Shown here piece after piece: positions 60,918 through 64,000 of a DNA stretch of 64,000 nucleotides (position 1 is its first letter; each line of letters opens with the position of its first letter). The stretch is from Arthrobacter humicola (GTDB lineage: Bacteria; Actinomycetota; Actinomycetes; Actinomycetales; Micrococcaceae). Below the pieces are notes generated by a model. It was not told the origin of the DNA. It did not search any database and saw only the letters and a list, made by a program, of their open reading frames with translations. Made by a program: the position numbers and the translations under genes. The DNA is taken from the NCBI RefSeq assembly GCF_022803015.1, contig NZ_JAFKON010000004.1, positions 1 through 64,000 of the forward strand, written 5' to 3'.

Positions 60918-61325
60918 ATGCCCGACAGGCAGGATCACCAGCCCCTTCCGGCCACTTGGCAGCGGTCCGACGCCGGAATCCTGCCCCTGTGGTGGGATCG
61001 CTTGTGCGCTCAGACTAGTCCTCAGTCGGCGGCCCTGTTCGCCGCCGGCCTGTTCACCGAAGACCGCCGCCGTCCGATTGCCCAGTGGTACAACCCCGCA
61101 TATGACTCCGCCCTTCTCGTGGCACCGGAATCTTCCCCGGAGTGGCCGGTGCAACGGTTCGGCATCTTCTATGCGCCCCCGGGCGGCGGTTTCACCCAGG
61201 TGCACTCGGCGCCGCATGAATGGCACCCGCGGGAGCCTCGGAAGTCCCCCACGGAGCTGGAGGCCTTCCAGGCAGCGGTCGCCGAGGCCCAGCGCTTCCT
61301 CCAGGTGGAAATGTACTTCGTCTGA
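60918..61325 (+). CDS. hypothetical protein
   Basis: A 135-residue soluble protein without a signal peptide or TM segment. Trp- and Tyr-rich stretches (LPLWWDRLCAQ, PIAQWYNPAYDSALLVAPESSPEWPVQRFGIFYAPPGGGFTQVHSAPHEW) and an amphipathic C-terminal helix suggest a compact fold. I do not recognise the family. The ATG at 60918 has no purine-rich site, and the preceding GATAAAGTTATTTC contains a possible -10, so the mRNA may be leaderless. Codon use looks normal for the genome. It stands between a repeat array and a tRNA-Asn pair. Confidence 0.65.
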   Translation: MPDRQDHQPLPATWQRSDAGILPLWWDRLCAQTSPQSAALFAAGLFTEDRRRPIAQWYNPAYDSALLVAPESSPEWPVQRFGIFYAPPGGGFTQVHSAPHEWHPREPRKSPTELEAFQAAVAEAQRFLQVEMYFV

Positions 61326-61416
61326 ACCTCCACCTGAACCGCCCGCCACTGCGTTGCCCGGCAGAAAGCCCTGGCCATAGACGGAGCAACAAAGACGAAG
61401 AAATAAAAGAGGAAAC

Positions 61417-61457
61417 AAAAAAGGTCCCGCAGCTGGTTTTCACCGGCCGCGGGACCT
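61417..61457 (-). terminator. intrinsic terminator of tRNA-Asn copy 1
   Basis: GGTCCCGC (61423-61430) pairs with GCGGGACC (61449-61456); an inner GCTGG/CCGGC stem surrounds a TTTT loop. On the minus strand the stem is followed by six T residues (complement of 61417-61422). It lies directly downstream of the tRNA. Confidence 0.85.
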
Positions 61458-61462
61458 GTCCG

Positions 61463-61535
61463 CTCCTCCTGCTGGACTTGAACCAGCAACCCTTCGATTA
61501 ACAGTCGAATGCTCTGCCAATTGAGCTAAGGAGGA
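61463..61535 (-). tRNA. tRNA-Asn(GTT), copy 1
   Basis: A 73-nt cloverleaf on the minus strand: acceptor TCCTCCT with AGGAGGA, D arm AGCTCAATTGGCAGAGC, anticodon loop CTGTTAA (GTT), T arm GCTGGTTCAAGTCCAGC, discriminator G73. CCA is not encoded. It is identical to the copy at 61671-61743. Confidence 0.97.
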
Positions 61536-61628
61536 ATGAAGCAGGTACGACATTAGCAAAGGTTTTGCCGGTAGGGAAATCGGCCACGGGGCCAGCGCCT
61601 GCCAGTCGCGAGATACCCCCTCCGGGTA

Positions 61629-61665
61629 TAAAAAAGTCCCCGTTCCGGAACCCGGAACGGGGACT
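61629..61665 (-). terminator. intrinsic terminator of tRNA-Asn copy 2
   Basis: A perfect 14-bp stem, AGTCCCCGTTCCGG (61635-61648) with 61652-61665, and a 3-base loop. On the minus strand a run of T residues (complement of 61630-61635) follows. It separates the two tRNA-Asn genes, so each needs its own promoter. Confidence 0.9.
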
Positions 61666-61670
61666 GCGCG

Positions 61671-61743
61671 CTCCTCCTGCTGGACTTGAACCAGCAACCC
61701 TTCGATTAACAGTCGAATGCTCTGCCAATTGAGCTAAGGAGGA
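61671..61743 (-). tRNA. tRNA-Asn(GTT), copy 2
   Basis: Identical in all 73 positions to the copy at 61463-61535, 208 bp away. Anticodon loop CTGTTAA, discriminator G73, CCA not encoded. Its own terminator follows at once. Confidence 0.97.
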
Positions 61744-61796
61744 ATGAAGCGGGTATAAGCCTAGCAAACACCAGCCCGGGAAACGAAATCGGCGGC

Positions 61797-63752
61797 TCAG
61801 GCGTCCGAGCGCAGGGACCGCCGCTGCATCTCAAGTTGCATGAGTTCGCGATTCAGCCGCTGGAATTCTTCCGGGTCGGCCGAGGCGTCCAGACGCTGCA
61901 GCTGGCCCATCTTCTCGGCCTTGATCCGGGTGATCTGGAGCTCGAACAAGCGGGCGAGGATGTCCTTGCAGTAGCGCAGGACGCCTTCGGGGGTGTTGGC
62001 CGGCAGGGGCACCACGGAGAGCTCGGACACGAGCGGGCGCAGGGGCTCGGGGACCTCCTGCAGCAACTGCTCGACCCAGCGCACCGGATCCCCCGAAAAC
62101 TCGAGTCCGGTGGCCCGGATGGCCTCGTGGATGGCGAGGTAGGCGGGTGTGGAGAACCGCGCCTCCGAGAAGCGCTGCCACGTCTCGCCCTCGAGCATGC
62201 CGGGTTCCTGCAGCGCGACCTCGAGCGCCTGGCGCTCCATCGCGGCCACGGGGTCCCGGGGATCAGGGCGGTTGAAGGACGGGAGTACGGCCGACGGCGG
62301 CAAGGGGGCAACGCCGGGCGCGGTCCCGGCAAAGCCGCGGCCGGACCCCGCATAGCCCTGCCCGCCGCCCTGCCCGTGGCTCTGGGCCTGGCCGCCGCCC
62401 GGCGGAGCCGATGCAGCCTGTGCGGCGCGCTTGGTCGCCGCGCCGACGGCCCTGCTGACCTCCTCGACCGGCATCCCCAGCCAGCCGGCGAGCTCCCGGG
62501 CATAGGCCGGCCGGATTCCGGCGTCGCGGATCTGCGCCACCACGGGCGCGGATTCACGCAGGGCCGCGATCCGGCCCTCGACCGTGTCCAGATTGTGCCG
62601 CTTCAGGGTGGCCCGGATGGCGAACTCAAACAGCGGGCGCCGGCTACCGATCAGATCCCGGACGGCGGAGTCGCCCTTGGACTGGCGCAGTTCGCAGGGG
62701 TCCGCGCCGTTGGGTTCGACCGCCACGAAGGTTTGTGCGACAAACCGCTGGTCCTCTTCGAAGGCGCGCAGGGCGGCCTTCTGCCCGGCGGCGTCGCCGT
62801 CGAATGTAAAGATGACCTCTCCACCGCTGCCGTCGTCGGAGAGCAGCCGGCGGGCGATCTTGATGTGCTCGGTGCCGAAGGCGGTCCCGCACGTGGCTAC
62901 CGCCGTCGGAATGCCGGCCAGGTGGCAGGCCATGACGTCGGTGTAGCCTTCCACCACCACGAGCTGGCGGTCTTTGGCGATGTTGCGCTTGGCGAGGTCG
63001 ATTCCGTAGAGGACTTGGGACTTCTTGTAAAGCGCGGTTTCGGGGGTGTTCAGGTACTTTGGTCCCTGATCGTCCTCGTAGAGCTTGCGGGCACCGAAGC
63101 CGATGGTGTCGCCGGCGATGTCCCGGATGGGCCAGATCAGCCGGCCGCGGAAACGGTCATAGATCCCCCGGCCGCCTTCAGAGAACATGCCGGTCAGCTT
63201 GAGTTCCGGGTCCGTGTAGCCGCGGCCGCGGAGGTGTTTGAGGAGCGAGTCCCAGCCCTGCGGCGCGTAGCCCACACCGAACTGTTCGGCCGCCGCGCGG
63301 TCGAAGCCGCGCCCGTAGAGGAAGTTGCGGCCCTCTGCGGCGCCGGGGGTGAGCAGCTGGGCGCGGAAGAACTCGTCGGCCACCTTGTGCGCGTCCAGCA
63401 GCCGCTGGCGCCGGCCGATGTCCTCCCGGTTGGGCCCGGAGCCGCCGTCCTCGTAGTGGAGCTCGAAGCCGATCCGGTGGGCCAGCTTCTCGACGGCCTC
63501 GTGGAAGGAGATGTGGTCCAGCTTTTGGACGAAGGAGATGACGTCGCCGTCCTCGCCGCAGCCAAAGCAGTGGTATCGGCCAACCTGGGGCCGAACGGTG
63601 AAGGAGGGTGAACGCTCGTCGTGGAAGGGGCACAGACCCTTGTAGGACCCGAGCCCGGCTCCCTTGAGCGTCACGTAGCCATCGATGACTTCCTTGATGT
63701 CGGTGCGTTGGCGTACTTCATCGATGTCTTCGCGTTTGATCAGGCCGGCCAC
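61797..63752 (-). CDS. dnaG: DNA primase
   Basis: A 651-residue bacterial primase. The zinc-binding CHC2 domain has Cys41, His44, Cys62 and Cys65 (CPFHDERSPSF...YHCFGCG). The catalytic core has the RNA-polymerase basic region (FRGRLIWPIRDIAGDTIGFGARKL) and Toprim motifs VVEGYTDVMA (catalytic Glu) and FTFDGDAAGQKAAL (DxD). A Gly/Gln/Ala-rich linker (about 435-475) leads to the C-terminal helicase-interaction domain. It makes RNA primers for replication. It follows dgt by 52 bases, the usual actinobacterial dgt-dnaG order. It is not part of an rpsU-dnaG-rpoD operon here. Confidence 0.97.
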   Translation of the reverse strand: MAGLIKREDIDEVRQRTDIKEVIDGYVTLKGAGLGSYKGLCPFHDERSPSFTVRPQVGRYHCFGCGEDGDVISFVQKLDHISFHEAVEKLAHRIGFELHYEDGGSGPNREDIGRRQRLLDAHKVADEFFRAQLLTPGAAEGRNFLYGRGFDRAAAEQFGVGYAPQGWDSLLKHLRGRGYTDPELKLTGMFSEGGRGIYDRFRGRLIWPIRDIAGDTIGFGARKLYEDDQGPKYLNTPETALYKKSQVLYGIDLAKRNIAKDRQLVVVEGYTDVMACHLAGIPTAVATCGTAFGTEHIKIARRLLSDDGSGGEVIFTFDGDAAGQKAALRAFEEDQRFVAQTFVAVEPNGADPCELRQSKGDSAVRDLIGSRRPLFEFAIRATLKRHNLDTVEGRIAALRESAPVVAQIRDAGIRPAYARELAGWLGMPVEEVSRAVGAATKRAAQAASAPPGGGQAQSHGQGGGQGYAGSGRGFAGTAPGVAPLPPSAVLPSFNRPDPRDPVAAMERQALEVALQEPGMLEGETWQRFSEARFSTPAYLAIHEAIRATGLEFSGDPVRWVEQLLQEVPEPLRPLVSELSVVPLPANTPEGVLRYCKDILARLFELQITRIKAEKMGQLQRLDASADPEEFQRLNRELMQLEMQRRSLRSDA

Positions 63753-63804
63753 ATTGCCATCCTAGTCCCCGGGTATGACGCCGACGGGCCGGCCATGGTG
63801 GCCC

Positions 63805-64000
63805 TCACCACAGCGACGGCAGGCTGCCCACGAGACGCTCGTACATGGCCAGCGCCGAGCCGTCCGTCAGCGACGCGACCTGGTCGATGACGACACGCAG
63901 CCGCGCGGCGTCGTCGCCCGCGTCGAGCCAGTCGGCGGCGAACATCGGTTCCAGGTGGCGGGCCCCCGTGGCGCTGAGTGCGGTGACGAGGGCGTGCAGG
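63805..64000 (-). CDS. dgt: deoxyguanosinetriphosphate triphosphohydrolase-like protein, C-terminal fragment
   Basis: Only the last 64 residues are inside the window; the gene runs off its end. The end reads LRVVIDQVASLTDGSALAMYERLVGSLPSLW, which is the C-terminal helix pair of dGTPase-like HD proteins, and the position upstream of dnaG is the standard one. The HD metal-binding domain that would confirm the call lies outside. Dgt removes triphosphate from dNTPs and helps set the dNTP pool. The stop codon is TGA at 63805-63807. Confidence 0.85.
   Translation of the reverse strand, partial: LHALVTALSATGARHLEPMFAADWLDAGDDAARLRVVIDQVASLTDGSALAMYERLVGSLPSLW

Overview
The window looks like one end of a contig from a high-GC actinobacterium. 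The best guess is a Micrococcaceae member of the Arthrobacter/Pseudarthrobacter type. The reasons are the GC-rich codon use, frequent GTG starts, the actinobacterial gene order (infB-ylxR-nusA-rimP, proS, GNAT-ispG-rip1-dxr, cdsA-frr-pyrH-tsf-rpsB, dnaG-dgt), a prolyl-tRNA synthetase with a long inserted domain, and protein sequences that read like Arthrobacter proteins from memory. No database search was run. The first 202 bases are not genomic: they end in an Illumina P5 / Nextera adapter joined directly to the truncated infB gene. No transposase, integrase, CRISPR array, rRNA or plasmid function was seen.

Layout. 0.2-2.9 kb: translation and transcription genes infB (partial), ylxR, nusA, rimP on the minus strand. 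2.9-9.4 kb: a ferritin-like DUF4439 exported protein, a VIT1/CCC1-type membrane protein, an APH-type kinase, a PLP decarboxylase, an ArsR/SRPBCC pair and a TSUP permease. 9.5-18.8 kb: proS, a lipoprotein, GNAT, ispG, a YCII protein, a SatD-like/membrane pair, the site-2 protease and dxr. 18.8-47.2 kb: an accessory catabolic block, namely a lipase-maturation-factor homologue, a TctCBA tricarboxylate transporter with its own two-component system, a leucine catabolic operon with a divergent TetR gene, a branched-chain 2-oxoacid dehydrogenase operon with a divergent Lrp/AsnC gene, and two SSS-type symporter modules around a LytS/LytTR system. 47.3-53.6 kb: a DivIVA-like protein, cdsA, frr, pyrH, tsf, rpsB and an M23 peptidase. 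53.7-64 kb: an acyl-CoA dehydrogenase, tRNA(CAT), envelope and lipid genes (GT4, NIPA-like, CDP-alcohol phosphatidyltransferase, holin-like), an MFS exporter, two identical tRNA-Asn genes, dnaG and the 3' end of dgt.

How the genes work together. Branched-chain 2-oxoacids are decarboxylated by the E1alpha/E1beta/E2 complex. Isovaleryl-CoA would then pass through the acyl-CoA dehydrogenase, the biotin-dependent carboxylase, the MaoC hydratase and the CitE-like lyase to acetyl-CoA and acetoacetate, and the CoA-transferase would activate acetoacetate. This gene set matches the Mycobacterium tuberculosis Rv2495c-Rv2506 region as I remember it. The Tct and SSS transporters would bring in other carboxylates (tricarboxylates; acetate or pyruvate), each under an adjacent two-component system.

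The most interesting non-routine signals are: (i) a SatD-like protein whose N-terminal half has the motif order of a class III nucleotidyl cyclase and which is fused to a helix-turn-helix and translationally coupled to a membrane partner; (ii) twin GTTA-N8-TAAC palindromes in front of the TetR/leucine genes and a dense palindrome cluster in front of the Lrp/Bkd genes; (iii) dispersed intergenic repeat families (29- and 31-bp tandem repeats sharing a core, REP-like palindromes and duplicated hairpins), several of them at convergent gene ends; (iv) two symporter modules, each with a small membrane partner, flanking one LytS/LytTR system.
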